DNA of 64,000 bases from NCBI GenBank assembly GCA_026195895.1, contig JAPHRO010000019.1, positions 21,354 through 85,353 on the forward strand, written 5' to 3'. The stretch comes from Gammaproteobacteria bacterium. Lineage in GTDB: Bacteria > Pseudomonadota > Gammaproteobacteria > SZUA-229. The number at the start of each line of letters is the position of its first letter. The stretch's first letter is position 1. The notes beneath the pieces were generated by a model. The model saw nothing but the letters and a program-made list of their open reading frames with translations, ran no database searches and had not been told where the DNA came from. Below are positions 39,716 through 50,400 of the stretch, piece by piece. The position numbers and the translations under genes were made by a program.

Positions 39716-41427
39716 TGTTGCTTACCGGGCAACATCACACCGCCCATTGCCGGGGAACCACTGCCATGAGAAAAAGCATGAGATAAATACTCTGGTGATT
39801 CTTTACCCAGAATACTGTACAAATTACTTAGATGCATTCGATACTGCTCATCAAATGCCTCTACTGAATCAGTAGGATTATAGTCACCAAACCACCAGAA
39901 CCAGTCAGAACCTTCACATATCGCTAATTGCAATTCTGCTCTTTCCCTGTCTTCATCAGTTAAACGCCCCGATTCCATCACCTGATCATAGACCTGCTTG
40001 GCGTCAGCCAGCATATCCCACGCTCGATTTTTATCTTCCTCGCCAATCCAGGTAGAAAAGGTACCGTATACCCAACTTCCCGCAACCATTTCAGTAAGCT
40101 TATTTGTTTGCGGATACTGATCCATATACTCACTGTATGTGGTTAGATTAATCACATCATGGGCAGCTAATTTTTCATACAATGCTGATAAAAAGTAATA
40201 ACCATTCTCTGGATAATACTCCCAGGCATTTTCACCATCGAGAATAATAGATACGATAGTAGCCGGGTTATCTGCACAGGAGCTGGCAATATTTTCTATA
40301 TGATGAATAAGATTTGCCACTGCATCGTCAGCATGCCAGTCAGAATATTTAAAACCGATTAGATCAGACAAACCATCGTCTCGAAAAAAACAAACCGCAC
40401 TATTATCTGCATACTTATAGCCAGAATGAATACAGATGTCTGCATCCATAGTCGATGCTGCTAGAGAATTTTTTAATACTGTCTCACCACTTGCCAGCCA
40501 GCGAATATTAGACTCTGATAACAATTCTACCGTAGCACCACTCACACTTCCCTCGGATGGCCAGCAGCCATGCGGCGTAAAACCGAAGGATCGTTGAAAT
40601 GTTTCCAGGCCTTTTTTCATATGCCATAAACTTCGCTGCTCACCACCGGGATAGTTTTTAGTTGCTGGCAAAAGCGCATCAGGCATTGCCTCTCTGGCAC
40701 TTTCAATATCCAGTAAAAGCGGCACAATAGGATGCGCATAAGGCGTCATTGATAATTCAATGCGTTTTTCTTCAGCCAGTTTTTTATAGCGGCCAATAAC
40801 GCCAGATACAAGTTTATAGATAATTTCTACCAGTGTCCGTCTGTCATGTATGGTAAACATATGGCCTTTATCCATTAAGGCTTTTATACGGCTGTCTTTT
40901 CTGCGTTCGGTTTCCGCCATCCATGCCAGGTGATACCACATCAGCAGGTCACTCAGAAATTGATCGTCATAATAGGCAATGGTTTGAGGATTTTCTATAA
41001 TCGTTTTTGCCATATCGGCAAGTTTTCTATAATTGGCAAAACGATCAATAAGTCGCAGTTCATTAGCACGCAAACAATCTTTTATCAGTGAAATTCTTTT
41101 GTGCGTTTTTTTCGTAATGACGGGTTCGGCCAGCGCCCTAAGCAAAGGATCACGCAAAGCACGTCCGTGATTGAGATAGCCATTAAGTTGCTGGCTATAA
41201 TCTTCAATCTGTTCCAGCAATACGGGAGCGAAATTCACTACTGCTTTTGCAGTGGGCACGGCTTCAAGATGCGCCGCCATATCGACATAATCTTTAATGG
41301 TGTGTAAATAAGTCCATGGAAGATTGTACTCACCATTGCGGAGATCACGATATTCTGGTTGATGCATGTGCCAATAGAGCACCAGGTTTATTTTCTTCTT
41401 TTTTTTAGGCTCTGGATTATCGGACAT
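39712..41427 (-). CDS. Glycoside hydrolase family 57 enzyme (alpha-amylase/glucanotransferase type)
   Basis: A 571-residue cytosolic GH57 protein. The first conserved motif of the family is [12 protein letters not shown] at residues 17-29. The catalytic-nucleophile region is probably [11 protein letters not shown], with the acid-base Asp in a later [13 protein letters not shown] segment. GH57 members include alpha-amylases, branching enzymes and glucanotransferases; I cannot tell which this is. It lies between glgC (11 bp overlap) and malQ (4 bp overlap). An unknown second glucan-modifying activity in the cluster is therefore likely. Lysines at 9-13 (KKKKK) give a basic start. Confidence 0.9.
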   Translation of the reverse strand: MSDNPEPKKKKKINLVLYWHMHQPEYRDLRNGEYNLPWTYLHTIKDYVDMAAHLEAVPTAKAVVNFAPVLLEQIEDYSQQLNGYLNHGRALRDPLLRALAEPVITKKTHKRISLIKDCLRANELRLIDRFANYRKLADMAKTIIENPQTIAYYDDQFLSDLLMWYHLAWMAETERRKDSRIKALMDKGHMFTIHDRRTLVEIIYKLVSGVIGRYKKLAEEKRIELSMTPYAHPIVPLLLDIESAREAMPDALLPATKNYPGGEQRSLWHMKKGLETFQRSFGFTPHGCWPSEGSVSGATVELLSESNIRWLASGETVLKNSLAASTMDADICIHSGYKYADNSAVCFFRDDGLSDLIGFKYSDWHADDAVANLIHHIENIASSCADNPATIVSIILDGENAWEYYPENGYYFLSALYEKLAAHDVINLTTYSEYMDQYPQTNKLTEMVAGSWVYGTFSTWIGEEDKNRAWDMLADAKQVYDQVMESGRLTDEDRERAELQLAICEGSDWFWWFGDYNPTDSVEAFDEQYRMHLSNLYSILGKESPEYLSHAFSHGSGSPAMGGVMLPGKQQ

Positions 41428-42688
41428 AGCGCAATTCCTGACCTAACATGTCTGGTGTTACCAGCACGACACCATTTGGAGTCACCGTAAATCGATTTTT
41501 GTCATCCTCCGTACTGACCCCAATTTTCATGCCTTCAGGAATGCGACAGCCTTTGTCGATAACTGCATTTCGTATTTCACAATGTTTGCCAATAGTCACA
41601 TCGGGCAGGACTACCGTATCTTCAATATTGCTGTAATCGTCAACACAGACATTTGAAAACAGCAAGGAATGTCTGACTATGGAACCTGAGATAATACAGC
41701 CACCCGAGACCATGGAATCAACCGCCATGCCACGACGATCATTCTCATCAAAGATAAACTTGGCGGGCGGCAACTGTTCCTGATAGGTCCATATAGGCCA
41801 GTCACTATCATATAAATTAAGTTCCGGGGTAACGCCGATCAATTCAAGATTCGCCTTCCAGTAAGCATCGACGGTACCGACATCGCGCCAGTAGGATTGC
41901 TCGCCACTTTGCACGTCCCTGAATGGATAAGCAAAAACCCGGTATTTATCTATGGCCCCAGGAATAATATCTTTACCGAAATCACGCGACGATCCTGGCG
42001 TATCACAATCACGGATTAACTGCTCAAACAGAAAATCGGTATTGAATATATAAATCCCCATGGAGCATAGGGCTGACTTATCATTGCCTGGCATGGTCTC
42101 TGGATGTTCGGGCTTTTCAAGAAAGCTATGAATACGGGTATCTTCATCTACCCCCATAACACCAAAGGCCCTGGCCTCTTCGATAGGCACTTCGATACAA
42201 CCCACGGTAATATCAGCCTGATTTTCCACATGCTGCGCAATCATCGGGCCATAATCCATTTTATATATATGATCGCCCGCTAAAATGAGGACATATTTAG
42301 GTCCGTGTGAACGAATAATATCCATGTTCTGATAGATCGAATCCGCCGTACCCGCATACCAGGATGTTTCATCAACCCGTTGCTGCGCAGGTAACAGTTC
42401 AACAAATTCGCCAAACTCGCCTCGCAAATGCCCCCACCCCCGCTGAATATGCATTAATAGAGAATGCGCTTTATATTGTGTGATAACACCTATCTGCCGG
42501 ATACCGGAATTAACACAATTTGATAAGGGGAAATCAATAATTCTAAATTTACCCCCAAATGGTACAGCAGGCTTTGCTCGCCATTGAGTAAGCTGCTGAA
42601 GTCGCGAGCCTCGCCCACCCGCCATAATCAGCGCCAGTGTATCTCGAGTAAGTCGACTGACAAATCTCAGGGAGCATTGTGATCTCAT
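41417..42688 (-). CDS. glgC: Glucose-1-phosphate adenylyltransferase
   Basis: Makes ADP-glucose from ATP and glucose-1-P, the committed and regulated step of bacterial glycogen synthesis. I choose ATG 42688 (423 residues; E. coli 431) because AAGGAAAG lies just upstream; the GTG 18 bp earlier would start within that ribosome site. Motifs: AGGRGSRL (nucleotide loop), [32 protein letters not shown], and FLEKPEHP, plus a C-terminal left-handed beta-helix region. It is divergent from glgB and heads the glgC-GH57-malQ unit. Confidence 0.95.
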   Translation of the reverse strand: MRSQCSLRFVSRLTRDTLALIMAGGRGSRLQQLTQWRAKPAVPFGGKFRIIDFPLSNCVNSGIRQIGVITQYKAHSLLMHIQRGWGHLRGEFGEFVELLPAQQRVDETSWYAGTADSIYQNMDIIRSHGPKYVLILAGDHIYKMDYGPMIAQHVENQADITVGCIEVPIEEARAFGVMGVDEDTRIHSFLEKPEHPETMPGNDKSALCSMGIYIFNTDFLFEQLIRDCDTPGSSRDFGKDIIPGAIDKYRVFAYPFRDVQSGEQSYWRDVGTVDAYWKANLELIGVTPELNLYDSDWPIWTYQEQLPPAKFIFDENDRRGMAVDSMVSGGCIISGSIVRHSLLFSNVCVDDYSNIEDTVVLPDVTIGKHCEIRNAVIDKGCRIPEGMKIGVSTEDDKNRFTVTPNGVVLVTPDMLGQELRYVR

Positions 42689-43054
42689 AGTATTCTTTCC
42701 TTCCACGTCTAAACCGGTATCAACCGGACGTTATTAATTCTGTCATTTATTTTGTCAAAGACCCGGCAATTCTCACGCCATAATCCCTGTTTAATCCTTA
42801 TGTTGCCAGCGTTATAAATACAAGTCCATTAAGGTTTTTTTGCTCTCTTATATATCATCTTCGCTACTCAGTGCACTTAAAATGAGCACTGAACAAAATT
42901 AGAAAATTATTTTGTATAACAATCACCTATATTATTATCATATCTCAACACATTTATGTAATGATTGCGCAATATCATTAAACATTCGTGACATAATAAA
43001 AGCGTGTAGCTATTTACTGTATCAATAAAATAATTTAACTCTGAAAAACATACA
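42689..43054. other. 366 bp divergent control region between glgC and glgB
   Basis: No gene seen. AT-rich, with a perfect 10 bp palindrome ATTGCGCAAT at 42964-42973 inside the longer imperfect palindrome AATGATTGCGCAATATCATT, 81 bp upstream of glgB. CATAAT at 42992-42997 could be a -10 for glgB. Both glycogen-synthesis arms must be controlled from here. Confidence 0.5.
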
Positions 43055-45238
43055 ATGATCATAAAGACAGCCAAACCAACACTCAGCTCCGGCCAACAAA
43101 AAATACTGACTGCCTGCCACCATGATCCTTTCGCAGTATTAGGCTTACATCAGGAAAAAACCACGGCAAGGGTTTGTGCCTTTGCACCGCACACCCAGCA
43201 CCTTTCCATCCTGCCGGGGGATATTAAACTGAATCGCATCCCGGAAAGTGATTTTTTTGAATGGTCAGGAAAAGCAGGAGAAATTCCTGACCGGTATCAA
43301 CTTAAAAGCGTTAACAGTTCGGGCCATGAATCAATCTACTATGATCCCTATTGTTTCCCTCCCCAGCTTTCGGAATTCGACCTGCATTTATTTGCGGAAG
43401 GCAAACACTGGCATATATACCGGATTTTAGGTGCGCATTTACATTCCGTGGATGGCGTAGAGGGCGTGCTGTTTGCCACCTGGGCGCCCAGTGCTGAAAG
43501 GGTCAGTGTCATCGGTGATTTCAACGACTGGGATGGCCGCCGGCATGCGATGCGCAATCGCGGCAGCACCGGTGTGTGGGAGCTATTTATACCTGGCCTC
43601 GACGCGGGCACCCTGTATAAATTTGAAATACGCAACCAGGATAGCGGACAGATTCTGACAAAAACCGATCCCTATGGCCAGCAATTTGAAATGCGCCCCA
43701 AAACCGCATCGATTGTTACCGCTGAAAAAGAGTACCAGTGGCAGGATGATGCCTGGATGCAACAGCGCTTAAAACTCGACTGGTTACATGAACCCGTTTC
43801 CATTTATGAAGTCCATTTAGGCTCCTGGCAACGCGACGATAACGGCAACTTTCTCAATTACCGAGAAATCGCGCATCGACTGGTTGAATATATCCAGGAT
43901 ACTGGATTTACCCATATCGAATTATTGCCCATTACCGAACATCCGCTGGATGCCTCCTGGGGGTATCAGACTACCGGTTATTTTGCTCCAACCAGTCGAT
44001 TTGGTGACGTGGAGGATTTCCACTATTTCGTTGACTACCTGCACCAGCACAATATTGGCATTTTACTGGATTGGGTACCCGCGCATTTCCCCAAAGATGC
44101 CCACGGTCTGGCTAATTTCGACGGCAGCGCACTGTACGAGCATGCAGACCCGCGCAAAGGCGAGCATCGAGACTGGGGTACGCTCATCTATAACTATGGC
44201 CGCAATGAAGTTAAAAACTTTTTGTTATCCAGTGCCCTGTTCTGGCTGGAAGAATTTCATCTCGATGGTCTACGCGTCGATGCAGTCGCATCCATGCTGT
44301 ATCTGGATTATTCCCGGGAAGCCCATGACTGGGTACCCAACATCCACGGCGGCAATGAAAATATAGAAGCCATTCAATTTTTTCGCGAACTGAATTCTGT
44401 CACTCATGCAGAACATCCCGGTACTGTGGTCATCGCAGAAGAATCCACCGCATGGCCCCAGGTGACTCGTCCTACTGACATCGGCGGTCTTGGCTTTTCC
44501 ATGAAATGGAATATGGGCTGGATGCATGACACCCTGAGTTATATGCAAAAGGATTCCATACACCGTCATTATCATCACAGCCAGCTCACCTTTGGTCTGC
44601 TGTATTTGTTCAGTGAAAATTTCGTACTGCCTTTCTCCCACGATGAGGTCGTGCATGGCAAATCCTCCATGCTCCATAAAATGCCCGGGGATGACTGGCA
44701 ACGCTTTGCAAATTTACGCCTGCTGTATACCTACATGTTTACCTACCCTGGTAAAAAACTACTGTTTATGGGCTGCGAATTTGGACAGGGCGACGAATGG
44801 AACCACGATAAAGCTCTGGACTGGTATGTATTACAGTACCCCGGCCATCAGGGCATCAAGACGCTTATCGGGGATTTAAACAGTCTTTACAGGCAGCACT
44901 CAGCGCTTAATCACTATGACTTTGAACCCCAGGGTTTTGAGTGGATCGACTGCAACGATACCGACCAGTCTATATTGTCCTATCTGCGACGAAGCGATGA
45001 TGAAAATCTGGTTATAGTATTGAATTTCACCCCTGTACCGAGGGAAAATTATCGCATTGGCGTGCCCGAACCAGGTGTGTACGAAGAAATACTCAATTCC
45101 GATTCTGAGTATTATGCAGGTAGCAATGTTAGCAATGGGGTGAATATTCATTCAGAAAATGTAGAATGGATGAACCGCCCCTGCTCTGTCTCTCTGACAC
45201 TTCCCCCGTTAGCTGGCATAGTGCTTAGAAAAATATAG
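43055..45238 (+). CDS. glgB: 1,4-alpha-glucan branching enzyme
   Basis: GH13 enzyme that introduces alpha-1,6 branches in glycogen. The 727 residues match the two-N-domain E. coli type (728). N1 has [14 protein letters not shown]2 (CBM48) [13 protein letters not shown] near residue 150. Catalytic regions follow: [13 protein letters not shown] with the nucleophile Asp near 408, [10 protein letters not shown] with the acid Glu near 463, and [11 protein letters not shown] near 528. It lies 10 bp before glgA and is probably transcribed with it. Confidence 0.97.
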   Translation: MIIKTAKPTLSSGQQKILTACHHDPFAVLGLHQEKTTARVCAFAPHTQHLSILPGDIKLNRIPESDFFEWSGKAGEIPDRYQLKSVNSSGHESIYYDPYCFPPQLSEFDLHLFAEGKHWHIYRILGAHLHSVDGVEGVLFATWAPSAERVSVIGDFNDWDGRRHAMRNRGSTGVWELFIPGLDAGTLYKFEIRNQDSGQILTKTDPYGQQFEMRPKTASIVTAEKEYQWQDDAWMQQRLKLDWLHEPVSIYEVHLGSWQRDDNGNFLNYREIAHRLVEYIQDTGFTHIELLPITEHPLDASWGYQTTGYFAPTSRFGDVEDFHYFVDYLHQHNIGILLDWVPAHFPKDAHGLANFDGSALYEHADPRKGEHRDWGTLIYNYGRNEVKNFLLSSALFWLEEFHLDGLRVDAVASMLYLDYSREAHDWVPNIHGGNENIEAIQFFRELNSVTHAEHPGTVVIAEESTAWPQVTRPTDIGGLGFSMKWNMGWMHDTLSYMQKDSIHRHYHHSQLTFGLLYLFSENFVLPFSHDEVVHGKSSMLHKMPGDDWQRFANLRLLYTYMFTYPGKKLLFMGCEFGQGDEWNHDKALDWYVLQYPGHQGIKTLIGDLNSLYRQHSALNHYDFEPQGFEWIDCNDTDQSILSYLRRSDDENLVIVLNFTPVPRENYRIGVPEPGVYEEILNSDSEYYAGSNVSNGVNIHSENVEWMNRPCSVSLTLPPLAGIVLRKI

Positions 45239-45248
45239 CGTAAGAAAA

Positions 45249-46709
45249 ATGAGTAAAATTCTATATATTAGTAGTGAAGCTTTTCCCTTCATCAAAACCG
45301 GTGGTTTAGGCGATGTTGCAGGTAGCCTGCCACGCGCCTTACAGAAAAATAAACAGGACGTACGATTACTGTTACCGGCTTATCAGGAAGTGCTGGATAA
45401 AGTCAAAAAGCAAAACTGTGTTGCGGAAACTTTTCACTACGGGCAGCATATTCGTATTCTGGAAACCTTCCTGCCCGGCACACGGGTTAAAACATGGCTG
45501 GTAGATAGCCCCGCTGTATTTGATCGACCCGGCAACCCCTACCTGGATCCGGAAGGCGAACCCTGGCATGACAACGCGTTTCGCTTTGCCCTGTTCGCAC
45601 AATGCGCCGTTGATATAGCACTTAACCGCTGCGGCCTGTCATGGCAGCCGGATGTTGCCCATTGTAATGACTGGCAAAGCGCCCTGGTACCTGCATTACT
45701 GGACACTTTTCCGCAACGACCAGCAACTGTGTTTACTATTCACAATCTTGCTTACCAGGGCATGTTTAACAGCCAGACATTTTTTGATCTGGGATTACCC
45801 GCCGAACTATGGGGTATGCACGGCGTGGAATTCCATCAGCATTTCTCGTTTATAAAAGGCGGCCTTGTATTTGCCGACCGCATTAATACGGTGAGTCCGA
45901 ACTATGCCAAAGAAATTCAGCAGCCTGAATTTGGCTACGGACTGGATGGATTACTGCGCCACCGGAAAGATCGATTATCCGGCATTATTAACGGTATAGA
46001 TACCGATGTGTGGAATCCCGGCACTGATAAACTGCTGGCAAAAAATTATAATCGTCGAACGCTGGCAGACAAATCAAAAAACAAAACATATTTACAAAAG
46101 CAGCTAAAGCTCCCTGCTAAAGCAAAAACACCGTTGATCGGTCTGGTTAGCCGACTGGTAGAACAAAAAGGTTTTGATAGCATATTAGCTGCAATGGAAA
46201 CTTTATTATCCCTGCCATTGCAGATCGCCATACTAGGCAGCGGTGAAAAGGTCTATGAAACGGCTTTGCTTGACTGGGCCAAAAAATATCCACAAAAATT
46301 ATCTGTCACCATCGGCTATGACGAGACTCTGTCCCACCAGATCGAAGCAGGATCTGACATTTACTTAATGCCCTCAACTTTCGAACCCTGCGGTCTCAAC
46401 CAGTTATACAGCCTGCGCTATGGCACCCTGCCGGTAGCACGGAATGTGGGTGGCCTGGCAGACACCGTTATCGACACCAATGAAAAATCTATGGCGAATA
46501 AAACAGCCAACGGTTTTATTATTGATAATGATACACCCGCAGCACTAATAGCCGCGGTGCGTCGTTCCCTGAAATTTTATAAAAACATTTCCGTCTGGAA
46601 ACAGTTGCAGCACAACGCAATGTCTCCCGACCGTTCCTGGCAGGCTAGCGCTCGCCAGTATATCGACCTCTATGAACAGGCCATCGCGGACAATCCGCAT
46701 CCAATATAA
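45249..46709 (+). CDS. glgA: Glycogen synthase (ADP-glucose type)
   Basis: GT5 enzyme that extends alpha-1,4-glucan from ADP-glucose. The 486 residues are normal. KTGGLGDV at residues 16-23 is the nucleotide-sugar motif. AHCNDWQSALVP and the C-terminal catalytic stretch PSTFEPCGLNQLYSLRYG are intact. Substrate comes from the divergent glgC. A short dispersed repeat starts 2 bp after its stop codon. Confidence 0.97.
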   Translation: MSKILYISSEAFPFIKTGGLGDVAGSLPRALQKNKQDVRLLLPAYQEVLDKVKKQNCVAETFHYGQHIRILETFLPGTRVKTWLVDSPAVFDRPGNPYLDPEGEPWHDNAFRFALFAQCAVDIALNRCGLSWQPDVAHCNDWQSALVPALLDTFPQRPATVFTIHNLAYQGMFNSQTFFDLGLPAELWGMHGVEFHQHFSFIKGGLVFADRINTVSPNYAKEIQQPEFGYGLDGLLRHRKDRLSGIINGIDTDVWNPGTDKLLAKNYNRRTLADKSKNKTYLQKQLKLPAKAKTPLIGLVSRLVEQKGFDSILAAMETLLSLPLQIAILGSGEKVYETALLDWAKKYPQKLSVTIGYDETLSHQIEAGSDIYLMPSTFEPCGLNQLYSLRYGTLPVARNVGGLADTVIDTNEKSMANKTANGFIIDNDTPAALIAAVRRSLKFYKNISVWKQLQHNAMSPDRSWQASARQYIDLYEQAIADNPHPI

Positions 46710-46710
46710 A

Positions 46711-46733
46711 TTAAGGCACCTCTGATCAATTAT
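46711..46733 (+). repeat. Short dispersed repeat, copy 2 (after glgA)
   Basis: Same 23 bases as at 35460-35482 with one T/C difference, starting 2 bp after the glgA stop. The following 120 bp (to about 46855) contain no gene and become GC-rich, so this may be the edge of an old mobile element, but no transposase remnant is readable. Confidence 0.5.
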
Positions 46734-46855
46734 GATCTATCTCTGGCTTACAGGTATGTTCGCAACCAAGACGCAGCTTTAAACGCATACTGAAGCCTGG
46801 TAAAAAGCTGCAACACAGAGTGCGGGCACACCTGCAAGCCCCAGAGGGCGAGTCC

Positions 46856-47062
46856 TTAAGCTACCGCCTGCTTTTTCGACTGGGTTAAACAATCGTCACG
46901 CCAGATGCATTCAGTTTGATCACATTCGCCCAGCAACGGCGTCGCAAAACAGTCGAAATTGCCTTCAGACGTCTGGATTTCCTTGATCAGATTTTGTTTG
47001 GTTATCCTTGAAGTTTTAATACCATGATTCTTTGCAATAAGTCTGATTTCCTGCATTTTCAT
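46856..47062 (-). CDS. Small SAP-domain protein with conserved cysteines
   Basis: A 68-residue protein beginning MKMQEIRLIAKNHGIKTSRITKQNLIKEIQ, a SAP-like helix-extension-helix of the kind that binds DNA. It is followed by a short cysteine module, GNFDCFATPLLGECDQTECIWRDDCL, with four Cys that could bind a metal. Small proteins of this build occur in several proteobacterial groups, without known function. I choose ATG 47062 because AAAAGGTAACGCAC precedes it; a TTG 18 bp upstream is also in frame. It lies downstream of the 120-residue gene on the same strand and overlaps its end. Confidence 0.75.
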   Translation of the reverse strand: MKMQEIRLIAKNHGIKTSRITKQNLIKEIQTSEGNFDCFATPLLGECDQTECIWRDDCLTQSKKQAVA

Positions 47063-47378
47063 GTGCGTTACCTTTTCCAATGTTTAAGTCTATCTTATCA
47101 ACCACTTGTGACGGCTTTAGGTCAGTCCTGGCCAGCTTGTCAGTTGTTATTATTATTGAGTGTATTTTTAATATATCGTACAACTCTTGTCTAGCTGAAT
47201 ATGACAAAGACCAATACTCTTTATACTGGCGTCCCTGGTTATACTGGCGTCCCCGGTGAATGGTATAGCCAGAACCCTCGAATTTTCGGTTTAACTCTGC
47301 TGAAATACGCTCTTCCAGTTGACGAATTTCTTCCAGCAGTTCCTGCAAATGGGACGTATCCTTATCCTTCTTTGACAC
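47016..47378 (-). CDS. Hypothetical protein with a tandem repeat
   Basis: A possible 120-residue protein from GTG 47378, which has no clear ribosome site. The N-terminal half is a charged helix (LQELLEEIRQLEERISAELN) followed by a short duplication, RGRQYNQGRQY, from an 18 bp tandem repeat. The C-terminal end (NAHENAGNQTYCKESWY) overlaps the SAP gene by 47 bp in another frame. The overlap and the poor start leave two options: a genuine small gene, or a gene whose end has been altered by a frameshift. No family is recognised. Confidence 0.5.
   Translation of the reverse strand: MSKKDKDTSHLQELLEEIRQLEERISAELNRKFEGSGYTIHRGRQYNQGRQYKEYWSLSYSARQELYDILKIHSIIITTDKLARTDLKPSQVVDKIDLNIGKGNAHENAGNQTYCKESWY
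47221..47256 (+). repeat. 18 bp tandem duplication
   Basis: TTATACTGGCGTCCCTGG (47221-47238) is repeated directly at 47239-47256 with one change (T to C). It is in frame in the 120-residue protein, adding six residues. Confidence 0.9.
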
Positions 47379-47411
47379 CAGACATTGGTGACTGGAAAAA
47401 CAGTTTATTTC

Positions 47412-50400
47412 TTACAGCTCGCCAGTTACTTTAGCTGTAGCAGTTCTGCTATGTTCGCTCCAGTCCAGTGCGGCTAACTGTTGTAAAAAATGATAACGAT
47501 GATTAACTTCCTGCTGTGCCAGTTGCAGGTAATGTTCAGCATCATCGGGATGCTTTTGCCACAACATGCTAAACCGGGTTTCAGTTTCTATATAATCCCG
47601 ATAGGGAATTTCGGGTTCTGCTGAATCAAGATGCAAAGGATTTTCGCCCGCAGTTATCCGTTTTGGGTCGAACCTGAACAAGGGCCAGTGACCGCTTTTA
47701 ACGGCTAACTGTTGCTGCTGATGATTGTGAGTTAAATCGATGCCATGCGCGATACAGGGTGAATAGGCAATTATGATTGACGGGCCATGATGCGCTTCAG
47801 CCTCTATGAAAGCACGCAGAGTCTGCACATCCCTGGCCCCGTATGCCACCTGAGCTACATATACATTTTCATAATTCATGGCCAGCAATGCCAGTTCTTT
47901 CTTGGCCTTATCTTTACCGCCCGCTGAAAATTTTGCCACCGCACCTCGCGGCGTCGCTTTGGAGGTTTGCCCGCCGGTATTGGAATAAACTTCCGTGTCC
48001 AGCACTAAAATATTTACATCGCGACCCGAAGCCAGCACATGATCCAGCCCACCATAACCTATATCATAGGCCCAGCCATCGCCACCGATAATCCAGACGC
48101 TTTTGCGACACAAATTATCCGCTAACTGGCTTAAGCGTATAGCCAGAGGAGAATCTATCATTTTCAGGGCTGTTTTAAGTTTTTCGACCCGCTGTCGCTG
48201 TTCATAAATACCCGCTTCATCTGACTGATCTGCATTTAATATTGCCGCTACCAGCACCGCATCCAGTTTATCTGCCAGTTGATGCAGTAGTTCTGTGGCT
48301 TGCTGCGCGTGTTCATCGATCGCAATGCGCATACCGGCACCGAATTCGGCATTATCCTCGAACAGCGAGTTGTTCCATGCCGGGCCGCGCCCATCTGCAT
48401 TCGATGTCCAGGGTGTAGTTGGCAGATTGCCACCATAAATGGACGAACAGCCTGTGGCATTAGCCACCACCATTCGATCACCAAATAACTGGCTGGCTAA
48501 TTTGATGTAGGGCGTTTCACCACAACCCAGACAGGCGCTGGAAAACTCAAACAAAGGCTGCAACACCATCGCTCCTTTTATGGTGCTGGTCTTAAGTTCG
48601 CGGCGGTCATATTCTGGTAACGATAAAAAATACTCCCAGTTCTGTTTCTCCTGTGAGCGTAATGGTGCCTGTGGATGCATATTAAGCGCCTTACGTTCTG
48701 GATTACTTTTGTCGCGTATCGGGCAAATATCGACACACAGACCACAGCCGGTACAATCCTCGGGCGCCACCTGATAAGTGATATGCATGCCTGCGGGAAA
48801 TCCTTTACCAATGGTCGCCGCGTGTCTGAATGTATCAGGTGCATCTACCAGCAAAGTATCAGCAAATATTTTGCTGCGAATTGCAGCATGCGGGCAGACT
48901 AGCGGACATTTACCACATTGGGTGCACAACTCAGGTTCCAGCAGAGGTATTTCCAGCGCAAGATTACGTTTTTCGTAAGCAGCTGTTCCAACTGGAAAGG
49001 TGCCATCTGCAGGCAATAAACTGACCGGGATATCGTTGCCTCGACCCGCAATAATTTCACCGGTTACCTGTTTGACATAATCCGGCGCGCTATCAACTAC
49101 AGGTGTCGGAATTTCAAATGCACTGCTGACCTGATCTGACATTTTGATCTGCTGCAAACTGGCCAGGGTTTCATCGATCGCCGCATAATTCATATCGAGC
49201 AGATGCTGTCCTTTCCTGCCATAAGTGTCTCTAACCGCATTTTTTATTTCAGTAATCGCCTGCTGTTTGGGCAAAATGTCAGAGATTGCAAAAAAGCAGG
49301 TTTGCATAATGGTATTGATTCTTTTTCCCAGACCTGTTTTCTCGGCAACGGCATAGGCATCAATGGCATAAAAACGGATATTTTTATCAATCATTTGCTG
49401 TTGCATATGGGCGGGCAAACTATCCCATATCGCCGCTTCAGGTAAGGCCGTATTCAGCAAAAATACCGCGTTCCTTTCAGCCTTAACCAGCATATCATAG
49501 CGCTCAAGAAAAACCGGCTGATGACAGCCAATGAAATTGGCATTGCCATCTTCTATTAAATAGGTTGATGCAATGTGATTGGGACCAAAACGCAAATGGG
49601 AAATGGTTACTGCGCCAGCTTTTTTCGAATCATAGACAAAGTAGCCCTGCACGCGTAAATCTGTATGTTCCCCGATAATTTTTATACTGTTTTTATTTGC
49701 ACTCACGGTGCCATCACTACCAAGACCATAAAATAACGCCTGATAGCTTTCATTATGAACATTGGTGCGGAATGCATGATCCCAGCGTAAACTGGTACTG
49801 GTTACATCATCATGAATACCAATCGAAAAATGATTTTTGGGATGTTGCTGGTTCAGCTCATCAAACACTGCCTTTACCATGCCAGGGGTAAATTCTTTTG
49901 ATGACAAGCCATAGCGGCCACCAATGACCCGTGGTAAATGATCAAACCGCGGATGCGCGCTCGAAACATGTTGCGCCAGTGCAGTTAAAACATCTTTATA
50001 CAAAGGTTCGCCATCCGCCCCAGGTTCTTTGGTACGGTCAAGCACCGCTATTTTTTTACAATTCTCAGGCAGTGCCTCAATCAGGGCAGCGGCAGCAAAG
50101 GGTCTATATAAACGGACTTTGATTAAACCCGTGGATTCACCTTTGGCATTCAAATAAGCGACCGTTTCTTCTACAGTTTCTGCACCTGAACCCATAATAA
50201 CGATGACACGTTCAGCATTTTTATCACCAAAATATTCAAACAGCCGATAGTGTCGCCCGGTCATATCTGCCAGGCGATCCATCGCACCCTGAATAATTTC
50301 TGGCATCTTGTCATAATATGCATTGACCGTCTCACGGGCCTGAAAATATACATCCGGATTTTGCGAACTACCGCGCAACACCGGATGTTCTGGTGAAAGT

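Noticed and set aside
42689..42706. GTG start for glgC
   Set aside because: The ribosome site AAGGAAAG lies inside these codons, so the ATG at 42688 is preferred.
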